This document shows, piece after piece, positions 34,521-43,064 of a stretch of DNA of 64,000 bases. The notes under the pieces are model-generated. The model searched no databases. It worked only from the letters and a program-made list of their open reading frames with translations, and was not told the DNA's origin. Positions within the stretch are counted from its first letter, which is position 1, and each line of letters opens with the position of its first letter. The DNA comes from Nocardioides nitrophenolicus (lineage in GTDB: Bacteria > Actinomycetota > Actinomycetes > Propionibacteriales > Nocardioidaceae). The translations under genes and the position numbers were made by a program. The DNA is taken from contig NZ_JAFBBY010000001.1 of the NCBI RefSeq assembly GCF_016907515.1, positions 2,852,001 to 2,916,000 of the forward strand. Direction: 5' to 3'.

Positions 34521-35821
34521 GCGCCGACACCGGTCTGCGCACTCCGCGCCGGCTGCCCCGCGCGCTCACCCCGTTCCGGCACGCGGCGTACCGCCGGCTC
34601 GGGACGGCGCTGGTCCTGACCAGCTTCGCGGGCGGGGTGTGGGTGGTCGCGCTGGTCTGGGAGGTGATCCGGATCGGTGGCGGCGCGAGCGCGCTGTCGC
34701 TGGTGACGACGGCCGGCGCGGTCGGCGTGGTGCTGCCGGCGCTCCTCGGCGGGGTGGTGGCCGACCGGGTGCCGCAGAAGCTGATCCTGCTGGCGACCTC
34801 GACCGTCGAGCTGGTCGGCATGAGCGTGATCGCGGTGCTCTCCTTCGCCGACCTCACCCAGCTGTGGCATCTCGCGGTGGTGGCCGCGACCGCGGGCCTG
34901 GCGATGGCGTTCTACTACCCGGCGTACTCCGCCTGGCTGCCCGCCCTGGTCCCCGAGGAGGACCTGCTCGCGGTCAACGGCTTCGAGGGGATGGTCCGCC
35001 CGACCGTCGGTCAGGCGCTCGGGCCAGCGGCGGCGGGCGTCGTGGTCGGCGCGAGCTCGTCGTCGGCGGCGACGGCGGTGGCCGCGGCGGCGTACCTCCT
35101 CGGGCTGGTCGTCTTGGCGACCGTGCCGCTCACCGCGGTGCGGCGCGAGCTGCCGGCGGTGGGTGAGCGGACTCGCGGCGGGTGGGCGCACGCGGTCGGC
35201 ACCGCGCTGGCCGACATGCGGGAGGGCTTCGGGTACCTGGTGCGGACCCCCTGGCTGCTGGCCACGCTGCTGTTCGCGAGCGTGATGGTGCTGGTGGTGA
35301 TGGGTCCGCTCGAGGTGCTGGTGCCCTTCTTGATCAAGGACCGGCTCGGCGGCGGACCCGGCGACCACGCGATCGTGATGGCCTGCTTCGGCATCGGCGG
35401 CGCGCTCGGCTCGCTGGTGACCGGGTCGCTGCCGCTGCCTCGGCGCTACCTGAGCGTGATGAACCTGCTGTGGGGCGTCGGCTGCCTGCCGTTCCTGGTG
35501 GTCGGCTTCGCCACGGCCGTGTGGCAGGTCGCGGTGTCGGCGTTCGTGATCGGGGCGCTGTTCTCGGCCCCGATGGTGATCTGGGGGACGCTGCTGCAGC
35601 GGCGGGTGCCGCCCGAGCTGCTGGGCCGGGTGGCCTCGCTCGACTTCTTCGTCTCGATCAGCCTGATGCCGGTGTCCCTCGCCCTGGCCGGCCCGGTCGC
35701 CGCGGTGATCGGGCTGGAGGCGACCTTCGCGGTGGCGGCGCTGGTGCCCGTCGTCGCCGCCACGGTCGCGGTCCTCGCGGCGCGGCTGCCGGCGGACGAG
35801 ATCGCGCACCCACTCGGGTAG
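34517..35821 (+). CDS. MFS-family transporter
   Basis: A 434-residue integral membrane protein with about 12 hydrophobic segments in two halves, and a central cytoplasmic loop around residues 195-225. The A-motif-like loop GGVVADRVPQK after helix 2 and its degenerate counterpart LGRVASLDF after helix 8 are typical of the enterobactin-exporter/macrolide-efflux (MFS_3) group. The substrate is unknown. GTG 34517 overlaps the gabD stop by 4 bp, so expression is tied to gabD. Confidence 0.9.
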   Translation: MSADTGLRTPRRLPRALTPFRHAAYRRLGTALVLTSFAGGVWVVALVWEVIRIGGGASALSLVTTAGAVGVVLPALLGGVVADRVPQKLILLATSTVELVGMSVIAVLSFADLTQLWHLAVVAATAGLAMAFYYPAYSAWLPALVPEEDLLAVNGFEGMVRPTVGQALGPAAAGVVVGASSSSAATAVAAAAYLLGLVVLATVPLTAVRRELPAVGERTRGGWAHAVGTALADMREGFGYLVRTPWLLATLLFASVMVLVVMGPLEVLVPFLIKDRLGGGPGDHAIVMACFGIGGALGSLVTGSLPLPRRYLSVMNLLWGVGCLPFLVVGFATAVWQVAVSAFVIGALFSAPMVIWGTLLQRRVPPELLGRVASLDFFVSISLMPVSLALAGPVAAVIGLEATFAVAALVPVVAATVAVLAARLPADEIAHPLG

Positions 35822-35860
35822 ATTCCGCGACGGGACTCGGGACGTCGAAGGGGAGCACTC

Positions 35861-36595
35861 ATGCGCAAGGCAGTGGCAACGATCGTGGCGATCACGGCCG
35901 CGGCCCTGCTTCCGGGCGTCGGTACGCCGGTCGCGGCGGCCGCGGGAGCGAAGACGGTCACGTCCTGGGCCGGCGGGTCGACCCGGGTATGTGTGACCCC
36001 GAACGGCAATGGCACCTCGACGGTCAGCGCGTGGTGGGACGGACGGGGCTACCCGAACGCCGCCGGCGACTTCCGGGAGTCGGGCGCCGGCGGACTGGCC
36101 CACGTCGCCGACGACTTCACCCTGTCCGGGTGGACCTACTCCCACGCGGCGAAGGGCACGATCGGCCCGACGGTCTCGATCCAGCGCCCCAGCAACGGCT
36201 GGGTCTACGTGCTCTCCGGCTCCCGGGTCGGCATCACCGTCGAGGCGGTCGTGCCGGTCCGGACGCTGCCCGCCTGCTCCGGCGCGGGCCGGGCGGTGCC
36301 GGCGACCCGGGACCTCAGCCGGGATGCCGGCCAGGATGCCGGCCAGGATGCCAGCCAGGATGCCAGCCGGCGTGCGGCCACGTGCGTCTCCAAGAAGGAG
36401 TTCCGCCGGATCGACAAGGGGATGCGCCCGGGCAAGGTCCGGCGTACCGTCGGCGCGAAGGGGACGGTCGTGACCACCGCCGAGTTCAGCGCGGTCCGCC
36501 GCTACGACCGCTGCGGCGGCGGCTCGGTGGTCGTCAACTTCAAGCGCGCGGGCGCCGCCAAGGCGCTGAAGGTCGACAGCCGGTTCAAGGGCTGA
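35861..36595 (+). CDS. Secreted protein with 12-bp coding repeats, unknown function
   Basis: A 244-residue exported protein (signal peptide KAVATIVAITAAALLPGVGTPVAAAAG). A Cys-containing beta-rich N-terminal domain is followed by a linker with four 4-residue repeats (DAGQ, DAGQ, DASQ, DASR) encoded by four perfect 12-bp tandem units at 36323-36370. The C-terminal ~75 residues (CVSKKEFRRIDKGMRPGKVRRTVGAKG, ending VNFKRAGAAKALKVD) resemble the small SmpA/BLIP-like fold in pattern (KGM-x4-V-x2-VG). The linker repeat number may vary between strains. GGGGAG precedes ATG 35861. Confidence 0.72.
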   Translation: MRKAVATIVAITAAALLPGVGTPVAAAAGAKTVTSWAGGSTRVCVTPNGNGTSTVSAWWDGRGYPNAAGDFRESGAGGLAHVADDFTLSGWTYSHAAKGTIGPTVSIQRPSNGWVYVLSGSRVGITVEAVVPVRTLPACSGAGRAVPATRDLSRDAGQDAGQDASQDASRRAATCVSKKEFRRIDKGMRPGKVRRTVGAKGTVVTTAEFSAVRRYDRCGGGSVVVNFKRAGAAKALKVDSRFKG

Positions 36596-37163
36596 CCCCG
36601 GCTCGTCGGCCGAGCAGCGCCAGCACGTGCACCCCGGCCGGCGCCTCGACGTCGACGGGCAGCGGGGGCGCGAAGCGGTCGTCGCCGGCGAGCGCGATCT
36701 GCAGCGCGGAGGGGAGCAGTGCGGCGGCCAGCCGCTCGGGAAGCGGACGGGCGTGCCCGGTCGCCTCGCGCACGTCCCAGCCGTGGACGGCGATCTCGAG
36801 CGCCGCGATCCGGGCGATCGCGTCCACCGGCAGCGGGTGGCCGCCGACGTCGACGGTCGGGCGGTCGGCGTGCAGCCAGGCGGTGAGCAGGCCGCAGGCC
36901 TTGACCTGGAGCGCCCGGACCCGGGTCTCCAGCGGGGTCGGTGCCGCGCTGCTCAGCCCGACCGCGCCGTCGGCGGCCTCGGCGAACGCGTCCAGGGCGT
37001 CCTCCATGTGGGCCAGCAGGTCGGCGAGCGACCAGCCGGCGCAGGGCGTGGGGCGGTCGACGTCGGCGCAGGTGATGGTGCCGAGCGCCTCGCTGGTGTA
37101 GTCGAGGGCGCGCTGGAGCAGGTCCAGCCCGGCGACGACCCCGTCGGGGGCCTGGGCGGTCAC
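36585..37163 (-). CDS. TIGR03086 / DinB-like (mycothiol-dependent isomerase-type) protein
   Basis: A 192-residue helical-bundle protein of the actinobacterial TIGR03086/maleylpyruvate isomerase-N family. The motif PTPCAGWSLADLLAHMEDALDAF carries the conserved His used for metal binding, and EIAVHGWDVREATG carries the second His motif. Members are putative mycothiol-dependent metalloenzymes; the substrate here is unknown. GTG 37163 lies 2 bp after the stop of the SigG-like gene, so both form one operon. The 3' end overlaps the convergent secreted-protein gene by 11 bp. Confidence 0.85.
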   Translation of the reverse strand: MTAQAPDGVVAGLDLLQRALDYTSEALGTITCADVDRPTPCAGWSLADLLAHMEDALDAFAEAADGAVGLSSAAPTPLETRVRALQVKACGLLTAWLHADRPTVDVGGHPLPVDAIARIAALEIAVHGWDVREATGHARPLPERLAAALLPSALQIALAGDDRFAPPLPVDVEAPAGVHVLALLGRRAGVSP

Positions 37164-37165
37164 GC

Positions 37166-38176
37166 TCAGACCGGGACGTAGTCGGCGGGCAGCCGCTCCG
37201 GCAGCCCGAACCGCGCGAACAGCCGGGCGTCGAAGAACGCCGTGACGTGCTCGACGCGCAGGTCGTCGCCGGCGCCGGTGAGCTGCAGCACCTGCAGGTG
37301 GAAGGGCTCGAAGTGGCCGTCGGGCTGGCGCATGTAGAGCCCGAACGCCGGCTGCCCGTTGGCGACCGTCTCGACCATCGGCATGTCGTTGCACCCGCCC
37401 GGGCACTTGGTGCCGATCAGCTCGCCGATCGCCTCCGTGCCGCGGTAGTGGTTGAGGAACGGCGGCATGTCCCAGGTGGCGTCGTACTTGAGGAGCTGGA
37501 CGATCTGGTCGATGTCCTTGCGCCAGAACGCCTGCAGGTAGGCGTCGAGCAGGGTGCGCTGCGCCTGGTCGAGGTCGGGCTCGACGGTGTCGGGCGACAG
37601 GCCGCGCTCGGCGAGCTGGGCGTGCGCGCGCTGCAACGCGGAGTTCACCGCGGCGGTCGTGGTGTCGAGCGCGGTCGCGGTCTCGGCGGCCGACCAGCGC
37701 AGGACGTCGCGCAGGATGAGCACCGCGCGCTGTCTGGCCGGGAGGTGCTGCAGGGCGGCGACGAAGGCCAGCCGGATCGTGTCGCGTTCGGCGACCTCGA
37801 CCGCGGCGTCCGGGATCGGCTCCAGCCACGGCACCTCGTGGTCCTCGAGCAGCTCGTCGGAAGGCGCCGAGTCGGCCGTGCCGAGCCCGGTGGGCAGCGG
37901 CCGGCGCGGCTTGCTCTCCAGGTTGGTGAGGCAGACGTTGGTGGCGATCTTGTAGAGCCAGGTGCGCACCGAGCTGCGGCCCTGGAAGCTCGCCGACGCC
38001 TTCCAGGCCCGCAGGAAGGTCTCCTGGACAAGGTCCTCGGCCTCGTGCACCGACCCGCTCATCCGGTAGCAGTGCGCCATCAGCTCGCGCTGGTAGCGCC
38101 CGGTCAGGGTGTCGAAGTCGGCGAGCTCGTCGCTCGCCGCTGCTGCCGTCTCGGTCTCGGTCACCGTGATTCCCAT
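37166..38176 (-). CDS. SigG-like ECF sigma factor with SnoaL-type C-terminal domain
   Basis: A 336-residue sigma-70 family protein of the TIGR02960/SigG group. Region 2 (LMAHCYRMSGSVHEAEDLVQETFLRAWK) and region 4 (LPARQRAVLILRDVLRWSAAETATAL) are followed by a ~120-residue SnoaL/NTF2-like domain (LLDAYLQAFWRKDIDQIVQLL, YRGTEAIGEL). In this group the C-terminal domain takes the place of an anti-sigma factor. It is operonic with the TIGR03086 gene. An acidic insert (SAPSDELLEDHEVPWLEPIPD) between regions 2 and 4 is normal for this group. Confidence 0.92.
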   Translation of the reverse strand: MGITVTETETAAAASDELADFDTLTGRYQRELMAHCYRMSGSVHEAEDLVQETFLRAWKASASFQGRSSVRTWLYKIATNVCLTNLESKPRRPLPTGLGTADSAPSDELLEDHEVPWLEPIPDAAVEVAERDTIRLAFVAALQHLPARQRAVLILRDVLRWSAAETATALDTTTAAVNSALQRAHAQLAERGLSPDTVEPDLDQAQRTLLDAYLQAFWRKDIDQIVQLLKYDATWDMPPFLNHYRGTEAIGELIGTKCPGGCNDMPMVETVANGQPAFGLYMRQPDGHFEPFHLQVLQLTGAGDDLRVEHVTAFFDARLFARFGLPERLPADYVPV

Positions 38177-38249
38177 CGCCGTCCCCGTCGTCTCGTCAGT
38201 CTGCCTGATCGGTGTGACCGGGGGCGAGCGGGAAACTCATCGGTCGGGG

Positions 38250-38387
38250 GTGCAGGAATCGCCGGTCGACCGGTTGTTCTGTCACTTGTCGGGTTGTTCT
38301 GTCACTTGTCGGGTTGTTCTGTCACTTGTCGGGCGTTGCAACGCCCGTCAAGTGACAGTTTCGCCGGTCGACCGGCGATTCCTGCAC
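38250..38387. repeat. Nested inverted repeats with three 20-bp direct repeats
   Basis: The outer arms 38250-38273 and 38364-38387 (outer end GTGCAGGAATCGCCGGTCG) are perfectly complementary over 24 bp. Inside are three identical 20-bp direct repeats starting at 38274, 38294 and 38314 (TTGTTCTGTCACTTGTCGGG). The third copy forms a 40-bp near-perfect palindrome with 38339-38358 (one mismatch), centred on CGTTGCAACG at 38334-38343. The right part encodes the last residues of glpD. Confidence 0.85.
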
Positions 38388-39919
38388 AGCTCCAGCACCC
38401 GCTCCGCCGCAGGTACGGCGAGCACCCGGTCGGCGGGGACCAGCCCGATCCGGGTACGCCGGTCGAGCAGGTCGGCCACGTCGGCCGCCCCCTCGTGGCT
38501 CACCCCGAAGAACAGCTCGGCCCACACGGTGGGGATGCTCTCGGCGATCGGTGCGAGGACCTCGTCCTCGGTCCACCCGCTGGCCTCGACGGCGACGCCG
38601 AGCGCGAGGTCGGCGTCGGCGCCGTAGCGGCGGATCAGGCGGGCCGCGCCGGGGTGAGCGGCCCGGGCGGCGCGGTCGGCGAGCAGGTCGCGCGGGGCGG
38701 CGCCGGCGAGCGGGAGGGTGGCGGTGACGCAGGGGCCTGCCACGCCGGCGAGGCCGGCGTGGGCGACGGCGGCGTCGACGGCGTCCTGGGCCATCCGGCG
38801 GTAGGTGGTGAGCTTGCCGCCGACGATGGTGATCACGCCGGTGGCCGAGGTGAGCACGGCGTGCTTGCGGGACAGGTCGGCGGTGGCGTCGTCGCCGCCG
38901 TCGAGCAGCGGACGGAGCCCGGCGAACGCGCCGACCACGTCGGAGCGGCGCAGCGGCCGCGCGAAGGACGCGGCGACCACGTCGAGCAGGAAGCCGATCT
39001 CGACCTCGCTCGGCGTCGCCACGTCGGGGATCGGCCCGGAGACCGGCTCGTCGGTGAGGCCGACGTAGAGCTGGCCGTCGGGCTGCGGCAAGACGAGGAC
39101 GAAGCGGTTGGTCTCGCCGGGGATCGGCGCGAACACCGCGACGTCGAGCCCGGGCAGCGCCTCACCCCGGAGCACCAGGTGGGTGCCCCGCGAGGGCCGC
39201 AGGCGTACGTCGTCGACCAGGTCGCCGGCCCACACGCCGGTGGCGTTGACGACGGTGCGGGCGGTGACGGTCGCGCTCGCGCCGGTGAGCTCGTCGCGCA
39301 GGCGCACCTCGTGGCCGGTCGCGGCGAGCACCCGGGCGTGGGTGCGGACGTGGGCGCCGTGCTGGGCCGCGGTGCGCGCGATGGTGGTGACCAGGCGGGC
39401 GTCGTCCTCGAGCTGGCCGTCCCAGCCGAGGTAGGCGCCGCGCAGCCCGTCGGAGCGCAGGGGCGGCGCCAGCCGGCGGGTCTCGGCGGCGCTGAGCCGG
39501 CGCGGCCGGGGCAGGGTGTCGGCGCTGGTGCCGGCGGCCCGTCGGAGCAGGTCGCCGCCGAGGAAGCCGGCTCCGGCGAGGGTGCCCATCGGCCGGCTGA
39601 CCCCGGCCGCGAGCGGGATGATCGACGGCAGCGGCCGGGTGAGGTGGGGTGCGGTGGTCTCCATCAGGATCCCGCGTTCGACGGCGCTCTCGTGGGCGAT
39701 ACCGACCTGGCCCGAGGCGAGATAGCGCAGCCCGCCATGGACCAGCTTGGAGGAGAAGCGGGAGGTGCCGAAGGCGAGGTCGTGGGCGTCGACGGCCAGC
39801 ACGCTCAGCCCGCGGGTGACCGCGTCGAGGGCGACTCCGGCACCGGTGACGCCGAGGCCGATCACGACGACGTCGACCTCGGCGGGGACGGCGGCCAGGC
39901 CGGGCGTGATCACGGTCAT
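38348..39919 (-). CDS. glpD: Glycerol-3-phosphate dehydrogenase, FAD-dependent
   Basis: A 523-residue flavoenzyme that oxidises glycerol-3-phosphate to DHAP at the membrane and feeds electrons to quinones. The FAD site VVVIGLGVTGAGVALDA is at the N-terminus; SSKLVHGGLRYL and TIVGGKLTTYRRMA are GlpD signatures. The last ~12 residues (CRNRRSTGETVT) are encoded inside a nested inverted-repeat structure, so the natural C-terminus may have been changed by that element. ATG 39919 overlaps the tetR stop by 4 bp. Gene order matches Rv2249c (glpD1) beside Rv2250c in M. tuberculosis. Confidence 0.93.
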   Translation of the reverse strand: MTVITPGLAAVPAEVDVVVIGLGVTGAGVALDAVTRGLSVLAVDAHDLAFGTSRFSSKLVHGGLRYLASGQVGIAHESAVERGILMETTAPHLTRPLPSIIPLAAGVSRPMGTLAGAGFLGGDLLRRAAGTSADTLPRPRRLSAAETRRLAPPLRSDGLRGAYLGWDGQLEDDARLVTTIARTAAQHGAHVRTHARVLAATGHEVRLRDELTGASATVTARTVVNATGVWAGDLVDDVRLRPSRGTHLVLRGEALPGLDVAVFAPIPGETNRFVLVLPQPDGQLYVGLTDEPVSGPIPDVATPSEVEIGFLLDVVAASFARPLRRSDVVGAFAGLRPLLDGGDDATADLSRKHAVLTSATGVITIVGGKLTTYRRMAQDAVDAAVAHAGLAGVAGPCVTATLPLAGAAPRDLLADRAARAAHPGAARLIRRYGADADLALGVAVEASGWTEDEVLAPIAESIPTVWAELFFGVSHEGAADVADLLDRRTRIGLVPADRVLAVPAAERVLELCRNRRSTGETVT

Positions 39920-40515
39920 CGCGCGAGCCTCCGGGAGACGAGGGCGTGCAGCTCCGCGTCGAGCGCGGACTGGTCGACGTCGTCGTCGACCATGGTGTGG
40001 GCGGACAGGACGAACCCGTGGGCGGCCAGGACCAGGCCGCGCGCGAGCGCCTGCGGGCCGCCGTCGGTGATCAGGCCGGCCTCCTGCCCGGCGGCGATCG
40101 CCGCGGCGAGCACCTCGAGGATCAGCTCCTGCGAGCGGCCGCGGCGGGAGAGCAGGTAGGGCAGGATCAGCTCGGGGTCGAGCTCGACGATCCGGGTGAA
40201 CAGCTCGTTGTCGCGCAGCGCCCCGACGGTCGCGACGACCGCGTCGGCGATCGCGTCGGGCGTGGGCGTGGTCGTGGCCACCTCGACCCCGGAGGCGACG
40301 AGCGTCCCCCACTCGCGGGTCATCAGGTCGCCGAGCAGCGCGGGCATGTCGGACCAGGCGCGGTAGATCGTCATCCGCGAGACACCGGCCCGGCGGGCGA
40401 CCTCGGTGAGCGTGGTGCGGCGCCAGCCGACGTCGAGGATGCACTCGCGCGCCGCGTCGAGGTAGCCGTCCCGCGGGCCCGGCTCGGATTCGGTGTTGTG
40501 ACGATGTGACGTCAT
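39916..40515 (-). CDS. TetR-family regulator of the glpD/flavoprotein locus
   Basis: A 199-residue regulator with an N-terminal helix-turn-helix (ARRAGVSRMTIYRAWSDMPALL) and a variable ligand domain. It is the counterpart by position of Rv2250c. The gene is coupled to glpD by a 4-bp overlap and is divergent from the flavoprotein gene. Its ATG lies in the left arm of the palindrome at 40510-40538. A TACAGT sequence lies about 8-13 bp upstream of the ATG on the minus strand, as expected for a leaderless -10 element (inference). Confidence 0.9.
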   Translation of the reverse strand: MTSHRHNTESEPGPRDGYLDAARECILDVGWRRTTLTEVARRAGVSRMTIYRAWSDMPALLGDLMTREWGTLVASGVEVATTTPTPDAIADAVVATVGALRDNELFTRIVELDPELILPYLLSRRGRSQELILEVLAAAIAAGQEAGLITDGGPQALARGLVLAAHGFVLSAHTMVDDDVDQSALDAELHALVSRRLAR

Positions 40516-40538
40516 GTGTCACACTGTAACACATGACG
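40510..40538. promoter_or_regulatory. TetR operator containing both divergent start codons
   Basis: CGTCATGTGT (40510-40519), 9-nt spacer, ACACATGACG (40529-40538), perfect 10-bp arms. The tetR ATG (40513-40515, minus) is in the left arm and the flavoprotein ATG (40533-40535, plus) in the right arm. Autoregulation and control of both directions are likely. Confidence 0.78.
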
Positions 40539-42125
40539 ATCGAGCGTCCCTCCGTTCTCCAGCCCGAGATGCCCGCGACCCGCTGGGGCGACCCGGACCA
40601 CGCGACCGGCCTGCCCGACGGGGTCCGTGACCTCGTCGGCCTGGTCTTCCCGCTCCAGGGCACGCCGGCCCGCGTCGAGGTGAGCGTGCCGGCGTCCCGG
40701 CTCACCGACGACCAGGTCGCCGGGCTCCGAGCGATCGTCGGCGCCGACCACGTCGTCCTCGACGACCGGCTCCGCCGGCAGCGCACCCGCGGCAAGTCCA
40801 CGCCCGACCTGCTCCGCCAGCGGGCCGGCGACCTCGGCGACGCGCCCGACGTCGTCGTCCGCCCGGCCGGCCACGACGAGGTCGTCGCCGTGCTGGCCTA
40901 CGCCGCGGAGCAGCGGATCGCCGTGGTGCCCTTCGGCGGCGGCACGGCCGTCACCGGCGGCCTGGTCGCGGACCCGGCCGGCCTGACCGGCGTGCTCTCG
41001 CTCGACCTCGGCCGGATGCGCGGGCTGCTCGCGCTCGACCCGGTCTCCTCGACCGCCGTCCTCGAGCCGGGCCTGCGCGGACCCGAGGCGGAGGCGCTGC
41101 TGGCCGCCCACGGGCTGATGCTGGGCCACTTCCCGCAGTCCTTCGAGTACGCCACGATCGGCGGCTTCGCCGCGACCCGCTCCAGCGGCCAGTCCAGCGC
41201 CGGCTACGGCCGGTTCGACGCCATGGTCGTCGGCCTGCGGGTGGCCACGCCGGCCGGAGAGGTGCGGCTCGGCAGCGCGCCCGCCAACGCCAGCGGCCCC
41301 GACCTGCGCGAGCTCTTCCTCGGCTCCGAGGGCACCCTCGGCGTGATCACCGAGGTCACCGTCCGGGTCCGCCCGCTGCCCGAGGTCAAGGCGTACGAGG
41401 GCTGGCGCTGGGAGAGCTTCGCCGCCGGCGCCGACGCGATGCGCGCACTGGCCCAGTCCGACCTGTTGCCGACCGTGATCCGGCTCTCCGACGAGAACGA
41501 GACCGCGATCAACCTCGCCGACCCGACCGGGATCGGCGGCGAGGGCAACGCGGGCTGCCTGATGATCGTCGGCTACGAGGGCGCTCCCGCCGCCGTCGCC
41601 GCCAAGCAGGCCGCCGTCACCGAGGCGCTGACCGCGCTCGGCGGTGACCCCCAGGGATCCGGTCCGGGCGAGGCGTGGGCGCACGGCCGGTTCGACGCCC
41701 CCTACCTCCGCGACAGCCTGCTCGACGTCGGCGTGCTCGTCGAGACCCTCGAAACCGCCACCTTCTGGAGCAACCGCGAGAACCTCTACACCCGGGTCAA
41801 GGCGGCGCTGGAGGAGAGCCTCGGCGAGGGCACGATGGTGCTCTGCCACATCTCGCACGTGTACGCCACCGGCTGCTCGCTCTACTTCACCGTCGCCGCC
41901 CCCGCCGGGGACGACCCGCTCGCGCGCTGGCTGCCCGCCAAGGCCGCGGCCTGCGAGGCGATCGTCGCCGCCGGCGCCGCGATCACCCACCACCACGCGG
42001 TCGGCACCGACCACAGGCCCTACCTCACCGCCGAGATCGGCGAGGTCGGCGTCGAGGTGCTGCGGGCGGTCAAGCAGGCGGTCGACCCGGCCGGCATCCT
42101 CAACCCCGGGGTGCTGATCCCGTGA
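40533..42125 (+). CDS. FAD-binding oxidase, alkyl-DHAP synthase-like
   Basis: A 530-residue flavoprotein of the vanillyl-alcohol oxidase superfamily. The FAD domain shows RPAGHDEVVAVLAYA, VVPFGGGTAVTGG and the PQSFEYATIGGFAATRSSG loop. The C-terminal part has ISHVYATGCSLYFTV and ITHHHAVGTDHRPYL, the His-rich motif of alkyldihydroxyacetonephosphate synthase. That enzyme makes ether lipids; in actinobacteria the role of homologues such as Rv2251 is unproven. The stop overlaps the lipid kinase start by 4 bp, which supports a lipid role. Confidence 0.9.
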   Translation: MTIERPSVLQPEMPATRWGDPDHATGLPDGVRDLVGLVFPLQGTPARVEVSVPASRLTDDQVAGLRAIVGADHVVLDDRLRRQRTRGKSTPDLLRQRAGDLGDAPDVVVRPAGHDEVVAVLAYAAEQRIAVVPFGGGTAVTGGLVADPAGLTGVLSLDLGRMRGLLALDPVSSTAVLEPGLRGPEAEALLAAHGLMLGHFPQSFEYATIGGFAATRSSGQSSAGYGRFDAMVVGLRVATPAGEVRLGSAPANASGPDLRELFLGSEGTLGVITEVTVRVRPLPEVKAYEGWRWESFAAGADAMRALAQSDLLPTVIRLSDENETAINLADPTGIGGEGNAGCLMIVGYEGAPAAVAAKQAAVTEALTALGGDPQGSGPGEAWAHGRFDAPYLRDSLLDVGVLVETLETATFWSNRENLYTRVKAALEESLGEGTMVLCHISHVYATGCSLYFTVAAPAGDDPLARWLPAKAAACEAIVAAGAAITHHHAVGTDHRPYLTAEIGEVGVEVLRAVKQAVDPAGILNPGVLIP

Positions 42126-43036
42126 CCCGGGCGTTCGCCTTCCTGGTGAACCCCGCCGCCGGCGGAGGGGCGGCGCCGAAGGTCGTCGTCCCCCTGGCCC
42201 GGGCGCTGCGCGAGGCGGGCGCCGAGGTCGAGGTCACCTACACCACCTCCGCCGCCGAGACCCCCGCGCTGGTCGCCGCCGCCGTGGCCCGCGACGCCGT
42301 GGTGGTGTCGGTCGGCGGCGACGGGATGCTCTCCTCGGTCGCCGGCTCGGTCGCCGAGCACGACGGGGTGCTCGCCGTCATCCCGGCCGGGCGCGGCAAC
42401 GACTTCGCCCGGATGCTGGAGATCCCCGCCGACACCGCCGCCCAGGCGCGCGTGCTGCTCGACGCGACGCCGCGCCCGATCGACCTGCTCCGTGCCACCC
42501 AGGCCGACGGCTCGTCGTACGTCGTCGCGGGATCGGTCTACGCCGGCGTCGACGCCCGGGCCGCCGAGATCGTCGACCGCTCGCACTGGCTGCCCTCGCG
42601 GCTGCAGTACCCGTACGCCGCGGTCCGCGCGCTCGGCACCTACCGGCCCGTCGCGTGCACCCTCGAGGTCGACGGCGTCCGCACCACCCACCAGGCCGCG
42701 ACCGTCGTCGTCGCCAACTCGCGCTACTACGGCAAGGGGATGGCGATCGCGCCCACGGCCACCCTCGACGACGGGCTGCTCGACGTCATCGTCATCGAGG
42801 CCGCCTCGCGCCTCGACCTGATCCGCTCCCTCCCCAAGGTGTACGACGGCAGCCACGTCGACCTCGCCGAGGTGACCGTGGTGACCGGTCGGCGCGTCGG
42901 CCTCTCCGGGCGGCACCGTGGGGGTGCCGCCGTGCCCGTGGGCGCCGACGGCGAGGCGCTCGGCCCGCTGCCCGCCGACCCCGCCTCCCCCCTGGTCGTC
43001 GAGCTGGTCCCCGGCGCGGTCCGGGTGCTGGCCTGA
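42122..43036 (+). CDS. Diacylglycerol/lipid kinase
   Basis: A 304-residue kinase of the DAGK catalytic-domain family. Motifs are LVNPAAGGG at the N-terminus, VVSVGGDGMLSSV and IPAGRGNDFARML for nucleotide binding. The C-terminal lobe has NSRYYGKGMAIAP and LDDGLLDVIVI. It phosphorylates diacylglycerol or a related lipid. The M. tuberculosis counterpart by position, Rv2252, is a reported diacylglycerol kinase. GTG 42122 forms GTGA with the flavoprotein stop. Confidence 0.92.
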   Translation: MTRAFAFLVNPAAGGGAAPKVVVPLARALREAGAEVEVTYTTSAAETPALVAAAVARDAVVVSVGGDGMLSSVAGSVAEHDGVLAVIPAGRGNDFARMLEIPADTAAQARVLLDATPRPIDLLRATQADGSSYVVAGSVYAGVDARAAEIVDRSHWLPSRLQYPYAAVRALGTYRPVACTLEVDGVRTTHQAATVVVANSRYYGKGMAIAPTATLDDGLLDVIVIEAASRLDLIRSLPKVYDGSHVDLAEVTVVTGRRVGLSGRHRGGAAVPVGADGEALGPLPADPASPLVVELVPGAVRVLA

Positions 43037-43064
43037 CCCACGCGGCGCCGGTCGGAGGGCGGGC

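Noticed and set aside
38274..38333. CRISPR-like or iteron origin in the three 20-bp repeats
   Set aside because: Copies are directly adjacent without spacers and there is no dnaA, rep or cas gene nearby.
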